A DNA stretch of 64,000 nucleotides from Kosakonia cowanii JCM 10956 = DSM 18146 (GTDB lineage: Bacteria; Pseudomonadota; Gammaproteobacteria; Enterobacterales; Enterobacteriaceae), in contig NZ_CP019445.1 in the NCBI RefSeq assembly GCF_001975225.1, positions 3,782,001 to 3,846,000 on the forward strand, given 5' to 3'. The translations under genes were made by a program, and so were the position numbers. The notes below the pieces were generated by a model. The model was not told the origin of the DNA, did no database searches, and worked only from the letters and a program-made list of their open reading frames with translations. Positions 14,988 to 22,865 of this stretch are shown in pieces (position 1 is the stretch's first letter; the number at the start of each line of letters is the position of its first letter).

Positions 14988-15995
14988 ATGGCGTCTCTGA
15001 AGGATGTAGCAAAGCTGGCGAATGTTTCGCTGATGACGGTCTCGCGTGCGCTCAACAGCCCGAAACGCCTCAAGCCGGAGACGCTGGCGCGGGTGCAGGC
15101 GGCGATTGAGCAGATGAATTACGTTCCGGATCTTTCCGCGAAAAAGATCCGCGGTGCGCACGCCTCGCCGAAAACCATCGGCGTGCTGGCGCTGGATACG
15201 GTGACAACACCCTTCTCGGTGGAAATTACCTTATCGATTGAAGAGACCGCGCGGGCGCACGGCTGGAACAGCTTCGTGATGAATATGTTCACCGACGACA
15301 ATCCGGATGCGATTGTTGATCTGCTGCTCTCCCACCGGCCCGACGGCATTATCTACACCACCATGGGGCTACGCCAGGTGCCGCTGCCCGCCAAGCTGCT
15401 TACCCTGCCCTGCGTGCTCGCCAACTGCGAAAGCCTGCACCATCCGGTCGCCAGCTATATTCCCGACGATGAACAGGGCCAGTACAGCGCGGTAAAAGCC
15501 CTGCTGGAGGCGGGTTATCGCCAGCCTCTTTGTCTGCATCTGCCCGAACCGCTGCTCGCCACTGCGCGTCGTCGCAAGGGTCTTGAGCGTGCCTGCCGTG
15601 AAGCCGGGGTTAACCCGGACGGCCTGATTCACCGCTATATGGCGCAGGGTGACGAGCATTACCGTGACATTCCGGCGCAGGTGCTGGCGCATATCCACGC
15701 GCAAAAGCCGCAGTTCGATTCGGTGATATGTGGTAACGACCGCATTGCGTTTATGGTGTATCAAACGTTACTCGCACAGGGGCTGCGCATTCCGCAGGAT
15801 GTGGCAGTGGTGGGCTACGACAATATGGTGGGCATCGGCGAGCTGTTCCTGCCCTCCCTTGCAACGGTGCAGCTCCCGCATTATGAGATCGGGCGCCTGA
15901 GCGCCCTGCATATTATTAACGGTAGTGAACACAAGCAGACTACGCGGGTTGCCAGCCCGTTTCTGCGACGTGATTCCATGCTGGCGGCTGATTAA
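14988..15995 (+). CDS. cscR: LacI-family sucrose operon repressor
   Basis: LacI/GalR-type regulator of 335 residues. The N-terminal helix-turn-helix LKDVAKLANVSLMTVSRALN is followed by the hinge and a periplasmic-binding-protein-like sugar domain (TIGVLALDTVTTPFSVEIT; VICGNDRIAFMVYQTLLAQG; DVAVVGYDNMVGIGELFLP). I chose the ATG at 14988, preceded by GGAG, over an upstream in-frame ATG at 14952 because the helix-turn-helix then starts in the usual place. Divergent from cscBA, which it presumably represses in the absence of inducer. Confidence 0.88.
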   Translation: MASLKDVAKLANVSLMTVSRALNSPKRLKPETLARVQAAIEQMNYVPDLSAKKIRGAHASPKTIGVLALDTVTTPFSVEITLSIEETARAHGWNSFVMNMFTDDNPDAIVDLLLSHRPDGIIYTTMGLRQVPLPAKLLTLPCVLANCESLHHPVASYIPDDEQGQYSAVKALLEAGYRQPLCLHLPEPLLATARRRKGLERACREAGVNPDGLIHRYMAQGDEHYRDIPAQVLAHIHAQKPQFDSVICGNDRIAFMVYQTLLAQGLRIPQDVAVVGYDNMVGIGELFLPSLATVQLPHYEIGRLSALHIINGSEHKQTTRVASPFLRRDSMLAAD

Positions 15996-16038
15996 TGTGC
16001 TGCTTTGCTCAAGCTTTACGCCTCGTTAGCCACAAACC

Positions 16039-16067
16039 AAAAATCCACGCATAAGCGTGGATTTTTT
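16039..16067. terminator. Bidirectional terminator between cscR and fliC
   Basis: AAATCCACGC / GCGTGGATTT stem with loop ATAA, A run on the left and T run on the right; serves both convergent genes. Confidence 0.9.
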
Positions 16068-16083
16068 ATCATTCAACGAACGG

Positions 16084-16992
16084 TTAACGCAGCAACGACA
16101 GCATGGTCTGCGGCACCTGGTTGGCCTGCGCCAGCACGGACGAGCCGGCCTGTTGTAATATCTGCGCCCTGCTCATATTCGACACTTCCGTGCCATAGTC
16201 GGCGTCATTGATTCGGCTGCGCGCGGCGGAAAGATTCGTCGCCGCCTGATTAAGGTTATTGATCGTCGATTCAAAGCGGTTCTGAAATGCCCCGAGCGAA
16301 CTGCGTTGGGTATCGACGGCTTTTATCGCATCGTCAATGGCGGCAAGCGGATTATTGAGTATCGCACCGCTGAAGGGGGTGACGGTGCCATGGAGCACAT
16401 CAAAGCCGACTGCTTTTACGCTGCGTGCATTGCCGTGAATGAATTCGCCAGAGACCTGGCCAATCGAACCGGAATTTGCCCCCAGGTTGTAGTCATCGCT
16501 GCTGCTCATCGTGATAACAATCTCTTCGCCATCATCTGTCCCTACATGGAAGCCGTAACTGGCCGTACCGGAGCTGGTATTGAGAATTTTGATACCGTTG
16601 AAATCAGTCTGCAGGGTCACGCGGTTAATCTCGGCCATACGCTCATTCACTTCCGACTGAATAGAGTCGACATCGGAGGCAGAGTTAGTGCTGTTTTGCG
16701 CCTGCACGGCCAGATCGCGGATACGCTGCAAGTTGTTATTGATTTCGCTTAATGCACCTTCAGCCGTTTGTGCCAGCGAAATAGCATCGTTGGCATTTCT
16801 TGCGGCCACGCCCATACCGCTAATGCTGGAAGAGAAACGGTTGGCAATTGCCTGGCCCGCAGCATCATCTTTCGCACTATTAATACGCAGGCCGGAGGAT
16901 AAACGCTGAATTGCAGAGCTTTGCGCCGCCTGGGATTTATTAAGGTTATTTTGGTTGATGAGTGACAGCGTATTGGTATTGATGACGGCCAT
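16084..16992 (-). CDS. fliC: Flagellin, short (302 aa)
   Basis: Flagellar filament subunit. Conserved N-terminal D0/D1 (AVINTNTLSLINQNNLNKSQ; SSGLRINSAKDDAAGQAIAN; LQRIRDLAVQAQNSTNS, the TLR5-recognised region) and C-terminal D1/D0 (ADYGTEVSNMSRAQILQQAG; QVPQTMLSLLR) are intact. The variable middle is reduced to about 80 residues, so the protein is shorter than most enteric flagellins (350-550). It stands alone: no fliD, fliS or fliA beside it, so it is either a relocated main flagellin or a second, alternative flagellin. It has its own sigma-28 promoter. Confidence 0.92.
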   Translation of the reverse strand: MAVINTNTLSLINQNNLNKSQAAQSSAIQRLSSGLRINSAKDDAAGQAIANRFSSSISGMGVAARNANDAISLAQTAEGALSEINNNLQRIRDLAVQAQNSTNSASDVDSIQSEVNERMAEINRVTLQTDFNGIKILNTSSGTASYGFHVGTDDGEEIVITMSSSDDYNLGANSGSIGQVSGEFIHGNARSVKAVGFDVLHGTVTPFSGAILNNPLAAIDDAIKAVDTQRSSLGAFQNRFESTINNLNQAATNLSAARSRINDADYGTEVSNMSRAQILQQAGSSVLAQANQVPQTMLSLLR

Positions 16993-17044
16993 GCTACAAC
17001 TCCTTGTAAAAATAGATTGAAACCGGCGGTGCGGTTATCTATTA

Positions 17045-17071
17045 GCATCGGCACGAGCGTTGAAAACTTTA
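17045..17071 (-). promoter_or_regulatory. Sigma-28 (FliA) promoter of fliC
   Basis: Minus strand TAAAGTTT, 11 bases, GCCGATGC: seven to eight of eight bases in the -35 part and six of eight in the -10 part match the enteric class 3 flagellar consensus TAAAGTTT-N11-GCCGATAA. About 55 bases upstream of the fliC ATG. Confidence 0.9.
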
Positions 17072-17131
17072 TGCTCTTTAAGGGAATTGCGGTAACAAGC
17101 GCTATGAAGGCCCGCTACCGCATAACAACAA

Positions 17132-17440
17132 CTACCCCAGCTGGCCGTGATTCAGCCGTGTCAGGGGTGCATTGACGTCAAACAGTTTGACGGTGATGTT
17201 GGTGGCACCAAACTGTTTTAACCGCTCCATATGTTTATCCATATAGCGCTGCGCGTTCGCTTCGCTGTCGAAGAGATAGATCCCTCCCGCTTCCTGCGCG
17301 AGCGCATTCTCGGTCCACACTTTCCATAAAAAGCCCGGCTCCCGATTGATTGATTCGGCAAGTTCCACCAGCTGCCGCGACATCTCATCGCCAAATGGGC
17401 CGTTAAAATCGAAGTGAATCTGCACTACTTTACTGGCCAT
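17132..17440 (-). CDS. ydhR: YdhR-family putative monooxygenase
   Basis: Protein of 102 residues closely resembling E. coli YdhR, a dimeric alpha-beta barrel of the ferredoxin-like monooxygenase type. The signature stretch LAESINREPGFLWKVWTEN and the GGIYLFDSEANAQRYMDKH segment are conserved. The physiological substrate of the family is not known. Stands alone between fliC and the ariR operon. Confidence 0.88.
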   Translation of the reverse strand: MASKVVQIHFDFNGPFGDEMSRQLVELAESINREPGFLWKVWTENALAQEAGGIYLFDSEANAQRYMDKHMERLKQFGATNITVKLFDVNAPLTRLNHGQLG

Positions 17441-17503
17441 ACTATCCTCCGTGATGGCATGTTAATAAGCCTGTCGACACTATTTCATCGCTCGCGAAAT
17501 AGC

Positions 17504-17533
17504 AAAAAAAAATCCACGCCGGAGCGTGGATTT
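17504..17533 (-). terminator. Terminator of ycgZ-ymgA-ariR
   Basis: Minus strand AAATCCACGC-type 10-bp stem with four-base loop followed by at least eight T, 28 bases after the ariR stop. Confidence 0.88.
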
Positions 17534-17561
17534 GGTGTCAGAGCAGGTGATGCCAGTACGG

Positions 17562-17837
17562 TTAAATATCGTCCGTTGTATGGTGTACAACGATTTCCAG
17601 GGTGTGGCGTACAATATCGCTTTTCACCACATCCTCTGTGGTCTCGATCATCTTGATCAACTCCAGGATCAAGGCTTTGTGGGTAATACGTTCACCGGCT
17701 GCCATAACACCACGAATCGCCGCGCCCAGTACCACAGACTCCTCTGCGAGCGTCTCGCCGCCGCTGCGAAAATACTCAGCAAGCGAGAGATCAGGCAAAT
17801 TTTCATATTCGTGTGAATCCAGCAAAACCTGGCTCAT
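17562..17837 (-). CDS. ariR: AriR/YmgB-like biofilm and acid-resistance regulator
   Basis: Small all-helical protein of 91 residues, clearly homologous to E. coli AriR/YmgB (shared pattern ALxxYFRSxGxxLxEESxVLG, then LILELIKMIETTEDVVKSD). AriR dimerises and modulates biofilm formation and acid resistance, downstream of the BluF-BluR blue-light switch. Third gene of the ycgZ-ymgA-ariR operon. Confidence 0.85.
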   Translation of the reverse strand: MSQVLLDSHEYENLPDLSLAEYFRSGGETLAEESVVLGAAIRGVMAAGERITHKALILELIKMIETTEDVVKSDIVRHTLEIVVHHTTDDI

Positions 17838-17874
17838 CGTTTACCCCGTTTTTTAATGATAATAACCGTGTCTG

Positions 17875-18183
17875 TTAATGTTTTTTCGAACTACTGGCGG
17901 TGTTGTCGCCAAACAGCTGGAAAACGTTATCCCTGCTCTGCTCATCCCACTCATCGCGCTCGCTTCCCTTGTCGCGCCTTAAGGAGGCAAAATTATTGTT
18001 GCTGATTTCAGCAATAATCCGCCCCAGCATCTGCCGCCGCTGATTGTCCTGCTCGCTGGCCTCCATCGACCGCAGCCTGTTAATCAGCGCACGTGTGCTA
18101 ATGGGTGAGTTATCTTTCAGAAGTGACAATACTGCCACTCCGATAAGTTCATCTGTCAGTTGCTCTATTTCACTACTATTCAT
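17875..18183 (-). CDS. ymgA: YmgA-like small regulator
   Basis: Helical protein of 102 residues in the middle of the operon. The N-terminal 65 residues fit E. coli YmgA (EQLTDELIGVAVLSLLKDNS, then SMEASEQDNQRRQMLGRII). YmgA acts with AriR as a connector that stimulates the Rcs phosphorelay and lowers curli production. The C-terminal 35 residues are polar and probably unfolded (RRDKGSERDEWDEQSRDN). Confidence 0.75.
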   Translation of the reverse strand: MNSSEIEQLTDELIGVAVLSLLKDNSPISTRALINRLRSMEASEQDNQRRQMLGRIIAEISNNNFASLRRDKGSERDEWDEQSRDNVFQLFGDNTASSSKKH

Positions 18184-18342
18184 AACTGCATCTCGGGTTG
18201 CCGCTACTTGCCGAACTGCAATTGCGGCATGAAGCCAATTCTCCCTTGGGGACGATTAACTTTTCTGCACGCGCATGAAGCGCTTCATCACCCCGCGAGA
18301 ATTGACTCAAAAGCCAAAAGTATTGCCGTTGGTCAAACTCTG

Positions 18343-18582
18343 TTAGCGATCGAAAAGCAGGCCAATCAGCGTGTGATAGTGGCTCTCCTCTTCCGGACCA
18401 GAAGCCTGCTCCAGACGGCTCAGCAATTTAGTACAAATTGCCTTGCGGTTCAGGTTGCGTCCTTCGCTCAGGATCTCAACGGCGATCTGTCCCAGCGTCT
18501 GCTGCTGAGTCGGGAGTGATGCCTTGTTGAAATAGCGGGTAATGGCATTAGCTGTATTCGGAAAATAACCGTTCTGCTGCAT
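18343..18582 (-). CDS. ycgZ: YcgZ-like connector protein
   Basis: Protein of 79 residues aligning along its length with E. coli YcgZ (AITRYFNKASLPTQQQTLG; EILSEGRNLNRKAICTKLL; EESHYHTLIGLLF). YcgZ is the first and most strongly expressed gene of the blue-light-controlled operon repressed by BluR. AGGAG precedes the ATG. A 159-bp gap to ymgA holds no recognised gene. Confidence 0.88.
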   Translation of the reverse strand: MQQNGYFPNTANAITRYFNKASLPTQQQTLGQIAVEILSEGRNLNRKAICTKLLSRLEQASGPEEESHYHTLIGLLFDR

Positions 18583-18649
18583 ATGTCACTCCTCAAATAG
18601 TCCATTAACTTGTTAAAGTAACGTTAAAGTTATACAAAAAACGCCGTTT

Positions 18650-18668
18650 TGTACATAGTAATTGTACA
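18650..18668. promoter_or_regulatory. Candidate BluR operator, TGTACA-N7-TGTACA
   Basis: Two TGTACA half-sites separated by seven bases, 68 bp upstream of the ycgZ ATG. The same half-sites and spacing recur upstream of bluR (20120-20138). BluR is a MerR-type repressor, and dyads of this length are normal for that family. Confidence 0.7.
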
Positions 18669-18757
18669 AGTTTGTTAGCCATCTAATGAATATTTCACAA
18701 TCTTTATATTTATCAGGTGATTATAACCAGGAAAATTTTTACGCGGTTGAACAAGGT

Positions 18758-18784
18758 TGTACAAGCTGAAAAGCCGCGTGTACA
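18758..18784. promoter_or_regulatory. Second pair of TGTACA half-sites near bluF
   Basis: TGTACA, 15 bases, TGTACA, about 95 bp upstream of the bluF ATG. The spacing is wider than in the two N7 sites, so it may be a weaker or composite site. Confidence 0.5.
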
Positions 18785-18880
18785 AGCGGCACAAACAGCA
18801 TAATTCTCTGCTAAATCAAGGGAGACGAGGTACTTTGCATCTGGTAGTGTGAGCGCTCATTCACCCGTTTCGGAACGCTT

Positions 18881-20101
18881 ATGCTCACCACCCTCATTTA
18901 CCGCAGCCATTTTCGCGACAACGTATCGTTTTCGATGCTTGAAGGGATGGTTGAAGCGGCCAATCAAAAAAACAGCCAGGCCAACGTAACCGGCATTCTG
19001 CTGTTTAATGGCACCCACTTCTTCCAGCTGCTTGAAGGGCCGGAAGAGACGCTGGATCCGATTTACAACGCCATCTGCAATGATGAGCGCCACTTTAACG
19101 TTGTGGAGCTGCTGCGCGACTACGCGCCGTCACGACGCTTTGGTAAAGCCGGGATGGAGCTGTTTGATCTGCGCGCCTACGACCGGGAAGAGGTGCTGCA
19201 AACGGTGCTGGATAAAGGCACCTCAAAATACCAGCTTATTTATGACGACCGCGCGCTGCAGTTCTTCCAGACCTTTGTCGAAGAGGGCCAGAAAGAGAAC
19301 TACTTTGAGATCCCGGTCGACGACGAGTGGGAGTTCGTTCCCGACGGCAGCGCCGTTACCCTGCCCGCGTCCGTTGCCGCCACCAGCACCGACTGCCGCT
19401 TTGCCTTTCAGCCGCTGATCGATCCCTTCGCCCGCAAAGTGGTAGCGATTGAAGCCCTGCTGCGTACCCCTTCTGGCGATGCACCGCAGGCCTACTTTGA
19501 CGGCCTGACGGGTGATGCCCTCTATAACGCCGATCTTGAGAGTAAGAAAGTGGCGTTCGCAATGGCCACCGCGCTGGATATTGGCGCGCAGACCCTCTCG
19601 GTCAACCTGCTGCCGATGACGCTGGTTGAAGTGCCCGGTGCGGTCGAGTTTATCCTACGCGAGATTGAGGCTAACGGGCTGGTGCCGGAGCAGATTATCG
19701 TTGAGTTCACCGAGAGCGAGATCATTTCGCGCCTCGAAGAGTTCACCGAAGCGGTGAAGTTGCTGAAAGGCGCCGGCATCCGCGTGGCAATTGACCACTT
19801 TGGCGCCGGCTTTGCGGGCCTGCTGCTGCTGGCGCAGTTCCAGCCGGACCGCATCAAAATCAACCGCGATCTGATCCAGGATGTGCATAAGAGCGGCTCA
19901 CGCCAGGCGATTGTGCAGGCGATCATCAAATGTTGTACATCCCTTGAAATTCAGATCTCCGCCGTCGGTGTCGAGAAAGCTGAAGAGTGGATGTGGCTGG
20001 AGTCGGCGGGTATCTCCCAGTTCCAGGGCTACCTCTTCGCGCGCCCGGATATCAACGGTATTCCAGCAGTCTGCTGGCCAGAAAAACAGGACGATGCTTA
20101 A
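18881..20101 (+). CDS. bluF: BluF blue-light sensor, BLUF domain with degenerate EAL
   Basis: Blue-light photoreceptor of 406 residues that binds BluR and lifts repression of the ycgZ operon. The N-terminal BLUF domain shows the flavin-site Tyr (LIYRSHF, residue 7) and Gln (HFFQLLEGPEE, near 50). The C-terminal EAL-like domain (about 165-400) keeps EALLR but has lost key phosphodiesterase residues: DDFGTG is DHFGAG, AEGVE is AVGVE, and KIDxxLI is KINRDLI. It is therefore predicted not to cleave cyclic-di-GMP, as in E. coli BluF. It lies upstream of bluR, opposite to the ycgZ operon. Confidence 0.92.
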   Translation: MLTTLIYRSHFRDNVSFSMLEGMVEAANQKNSQANVTGILLFNGTHFFQLLEGPEETLDPIYNAICNDERHFNVVELLRDYAPSRRFGKAGMELFDLRAYDREEVLQTVLDKGTSKYQLIYDDRALQFFQTFVEEGQKENYFEIPVDDEWEFVPDGSAVTLPASVAATSTDCRFAFQPLIDPFARKVVAIEALLRTPSGDAPQAYFDGLTGDALYNADLESKKVAFAMATALDIGAQTLSVNLLPMTLVEVPGAVEFILREIEANGLVPEQIIVEFTESEIISRLEEFTEAVKLLKGAGIRVAIDHFGAGFAGLLLLAQFQPDRIKINRDLIQDVHKSGSRQAIVQAIIKCCTSLEIQISAVGVEKAEEWMWLESAGISQFQGYLFARPDINGIPAVCWPEKQDDA

Positions 20102-20119
20102 TTGCTCCTTAAGTAAAGC

Positions 20120-20138
20120 TGTACAAAGTGCTTGTACA
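20120..20138. promoter_or_regulatory. Candidate BluR operator upstream of bluR
   Basis: TGTACA, seven bases, TGTACA, within a longer 9-bp perfect dyad (GCTGTACAA / TTGTACAGC with five bases between). It lies 54 bp before the bluR ATG and suggests autoregulation. Confidence 0.7.
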
Positions 20139-20192
20139 GCCTGCAAGGCTTAACTAGGCTTTGCGGGTGTATATCGGGGTTACGAGGAAGTC

Positions 20193-20852
20193 ATGGCGTT
20201 TTACAGTATTGGCGAAGTGGCAGAACGGTGCGGAATTAACCCCGTCACACTTCGCGCATGGCAACGTCGTTACGGTTTGCTAAAGCCCCAGCGCAGCGAG
20301 GGCGGCCATCGTCAGTTTGACGAAGCGGACATTCTGCGCATTGAGGCCATTAAACGCTTTATCGAAAGCGGCGTCTCGGTCAGTAAAGTAAAAGCGTTGC
20401 TGGATGAGACGCCCGTCGGCGTCGAGCAGGGCTGGGCAAAAGTGCAGGAAGATCTGCTGGCAACCCTGCGCCAGGTTAACCCGGCCAGGCTGCGCGCCAT
20501 GGTGCTGGATATGGGGCGTAAATACAGCGTCGATCAATTTATCGATGAAGTGATTATGCCGGTGCGCCTGCTGCTGGCGCGGGATCAGAACACCGCGCGG
20601 GTGATCTTAAGCCTGCTGGACGGTGTATTGATCGACTTTGCCGTCACCCGCCTGGCCCTCAATCGCCAGCAGGGAAGTAAAGAGGCGCTGTTTATTGCCT
20701 GGAACAATGACGATCGTACGCGCCTGTGGCTGGAAGCCTGGCGCTTCTCGCAGCAGGGCTGGTCTCTGGATGTGCTCGCCGATCCGCTCGACTCCCGCAC
20801 CCGGAGTTTTTCCCGGGAAAGCAGCTGGTGGTCTGGACGGGCAAAGCGCTGA
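20193..20852 (+). CDS. bluR: BluR MerR-type repressor, 3' end frameshifted
   Basis: MerR-family repressor of the blue-light module. The N-terminal winged helix ([20 protein letters not shown], then [20 protein letters not shown]) and the middle B12-binding-like region are intact and match E. coli BluR. At about 20793-20795 the reading frame shifts: the next frame continues the expected ending ([18 protein letters not shown] and then FTHWQEQGFALTFHG) to a stop at 20924-20926. One missing base between DPLDS and PHPEFF explains it. As read, the protein has 219 residues and an alien tail ([18 protein letters not shown]) instead of about 244. It may be a sequencing error or a real truncation; the DNA-binding part is unaffected. 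Confidence 0.85.
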   Translation: MAFYSIGEVAERCGINPVTLRAWQRRYGLLKPQRSEGGHRQFDEADILRIEAIKRFIESGVSVSKVKALLDETPVGVEQGWAKVQEDLLATLRQVNPARLRAMVLDMGRKYSVDQFIDEVIMPVRLLLARDQNTARVILSLLDGVLIDFAVTRLALNRQQGSKEALFIAWNNDDRTRLWLEAWRFSQQGWSLDVLADPLDSRTRSFSRESSWWSGRAKR

Positions 20853-20924
20853 CCCAGCGCCAGTCACAGCAGTTTACCCACTGGCAGGAGCAGGGCTTCG
20901 CCCTCACCTTTCACGGCCCGCAGT

Positions 20925-20952
20925 AAACCGCAGCCTTACGGCTGCCAGGTTT
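20925..20952. terminator. Hairpin between bluR and the GH15 gene
   Basis: AAACC-GCAGCC, loop TTAC, GGCTGC-CA-GGTTT. It overlaps the last codons of the convergent GH15 gene and lacks a long T run; a plausible shared terminator. Confidence 0.45.
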
Positions 20953-22759
20953 GCTGATTCCCGGACATCTTTTTATCTAAGTAGAACGCGGCACTGATCA
21001 GCGCCAGATGCGTCAACGCCTGCGGGAAGTTGCCGAGCGGGAAGCCGCGCTGATCGAACTCCTCGGCGTAAAGCCCAAGGTGGTTGGCGTAGTGCAGCAG
21101 TTTCTCAAACTCAATGCGCGCTTCATCGACAAAATCCGCCCGCGCCAGGCATTCGACATACCAGAAGGAGCATGGCGCAAAATAGCCCTCCTCCCCCTGG
21201 AGCGAATCCGCCGGGGTCTCCTCCTGCAAATAACGCCGCACCATGCCGTCGCGCATTAACTTTGTGCGGATAGCGTCGAGCGTTGCCAGCCAGTCAGGAT
21301 CTTTGGCGCCGATAAAGCGAAACAGCGGCATCAGCAGCATCGAACCATCGACATCGCTGCCGTTGCGCGTTGAGGTAAAGTGGCCGAGCTTCTCATTCCA
21401 GAAGTTATGCCAGATGTCGTCGCGGATCTTCTGCCGCGTCGCCTCCCAACGGGCAAACGGCATTGAGAGCGACCGCTTGGCACCCAGGCGCAGCGCGCGG
21501 TCGAGCGCCACCCAGCACATCAGGCGCGAGTAGAGAAAGTTCTCCGGCTCGCCGCGCATCTCCCAGATGCCGGCATCGGGTGAATCCCAGATCTCGCAGA
21601 CATAATCCACCAGCCGCATCACATGCCCCCACGCACGATGGGAGATGTTGTCGCCATATTTGGTCGTCAGATAGACGGCGTCCATCAGTTCGCCGTAGAT
21701 ATCGAGTTGCAGCTGTTTATAGGCTTCGTTGCCTTTGCGCACCGGCCGGGAGTTGAGGTAGCCAGCAAGGTGCGGCAGCTCCTCTTCGGTGAGATCCGTT
21801 CCGCTGTCGAGGCGGTACATCACCTGCAACTTTTTCGGGTCGAACTTACTGTTCTCCATACAGCTGCCGATCCACGCGCCGAAGGCTTTTGCCTCCTCCA
21901 CATAACCTAAGCGGATCAACGCATAGCAGCTAAAAGAGGCGTCGCGCAGCCAGGTGGCGCGGTAATCCCAGTTACGCTCGCCGCCGGGCAACTCCGGCAG
22001 GCCAAAAGTCGCCGCCGCGGCAATCGAGCCGTAGCGCTGCGAGGTGAGCAGCTTTAGCACCAGCGAAGAGCGCGTTACCGCTTCGCGCCAGCGGCCGCTG
22101 TATTTGCTCTGCGCCACCCAGCTTTGCCAGTAGGCAAGCGTGCGCTGGCGCATCGCCGCCACCTGTTTTAGCGCCGCATGCTTCACTTTGCTGTCACCGA
22201 GCACAAAGGTCGCGGTTTCGCCCGTTTTAAGCGTGAACTCCCCTTCGACCAGCCCTTTTTTCACCTGTAATGTTTCGGATGAGGCCAGCGACAGTGCCGC
22301 GCCTTTCTTGCCCTTAAAGTGATAAACCCGTTTATCCTCCTTCACCTCCGGCACGTCGCTGGCGTAATTGAAGCGCGGCGAGCAGTGGAGCTTAATGGTC
22401 GCCTCGCCATAGATAAGGGTGATTTGCCGCACGATCAGCGGGTTGGCTTCGTCATCCTCGTTGATGGCGATAAAGTCCGTCAGCTCCACCATCGTCTCAT
22501 TCGAGAGCCAGCGGGTTTGCAACACATTGGTATCCGGCAAATAGTGCTGAATGGCGCGCCAGCCCTCGCCCAACGGCGCGACGGCGAAGTAGCCGCCCCG
22601 TTTAGCATCGAGCAGCGAGCTAAAAACGGAAGGGCTGTCGAGATTGGGCCAGCAGAGAAAATCAATCGCCCCTTCAACGGTCACCAGCGCGCAGGTCCGC
22701 AGGTTGCCGATAATGCCGTGCTTATCAATCACGGCGGTGGTCTGAGTGTCGGTTTTCAT
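20936..22759 (-). CDS. Glycoside hydrolase family 15 protein (glucoamylase/trehalase-like)
   Basis: Cytoplasmic protein of 607 residues with the two-part GH15 build: an N-terminal beta-sandwich (IDKHGIIGNLRTCALVTVEG, IDFLCWPNLDSPSVFSSLLD) and a C-terminal (alpha/alpha)6 barrel. The barrel carries NWDYRATWLRDASFSCYAL, the general acid region IWEMRGEPENF and the second catalytic Glu region LYAEEFDQRGFPLGNFPQAL. Bacterial members act on alpha-glucans or trehalose; specificity cannot be told from sequence. Divergent from the phosphoketolase gene with 106 bp between, so the two may be co-regulated in sugar storage and stress. Confidence 0.88.
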   Translation of the reverse strand: MKTDTQTTAVIDKHGIIGNLRTCALVTVEGAIDFLCWPNLDSPSVFSSLLDAKRGGYFAVAPLGEGWRAIQHYLPDTNVLQTRWLSNETMVELTDFIAINEDDEANPLIVRQITLIYGEATIKLHCSPRFNYASDVPEVKEDKRVYHFKGKKGAALSLASSETLQVKKGLVEGEFTLKTGETATFVLGDSKVKHAALKQVAAMRQRTLAYWQSWVAQSKYSGRWREAVTRSSLVLKLLTSQRYGSIAAAATFGLPELPGGERNWDYRATWLRDASFSCYALIRLGYVEEAKAFGAWIGSCMENSKFDPKKLQVMYRLDSGTDLTEEELPHLAGYLNSRPVRKGNEAYKQLQLDIYGELMDAVYLTTKYGDNISHRAWGHVMRLVDYVCEIWDSPDAGIWEMRGEPENFLYSRLMCWVALDRALRLGAKRSLSMPFARWEATRQKIRDDIWHNFWNEKLGHFTSTRNGSDVDGSMLLMPLFRFIGAKDPDWLATLDAIRTKLMRDGMVRRYLQEETPADSLQGEEGYFAPCSFWYVECLARADFVDEARIEFEKLLHYANHLGLYAEEFDQRGFPLGNFPQALTHLALISAAFYLDKKMSGNQQTWQP

Positions 22760-22865
22760 TCGGATCCTTATGCGTGCGGTTACGCTTTAAGCGTAGGTGA
22801 CGCAAAGGGTTCCCGCATCTGTGCCAGGCTTAACAGGAACTCACTTCACTGACGCGGAGAAACGC

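Noticed and set aside
18881..20101. BluF as an active cyclic-di-GMP phosphodiesterase
   Set aside because: Metal-binding and catalytic residues of the EAL domain are changed (DHFGAG, AVGVE), matching the inactive state known from E. coli BluF.
22797..22865. Upstream extension of the phosphoketolase gene
   Set aside because: The ATG at 22866 has a Shine-Dalgarno and matches the family N-terminus, while the extension lies in the divergent promoter region.
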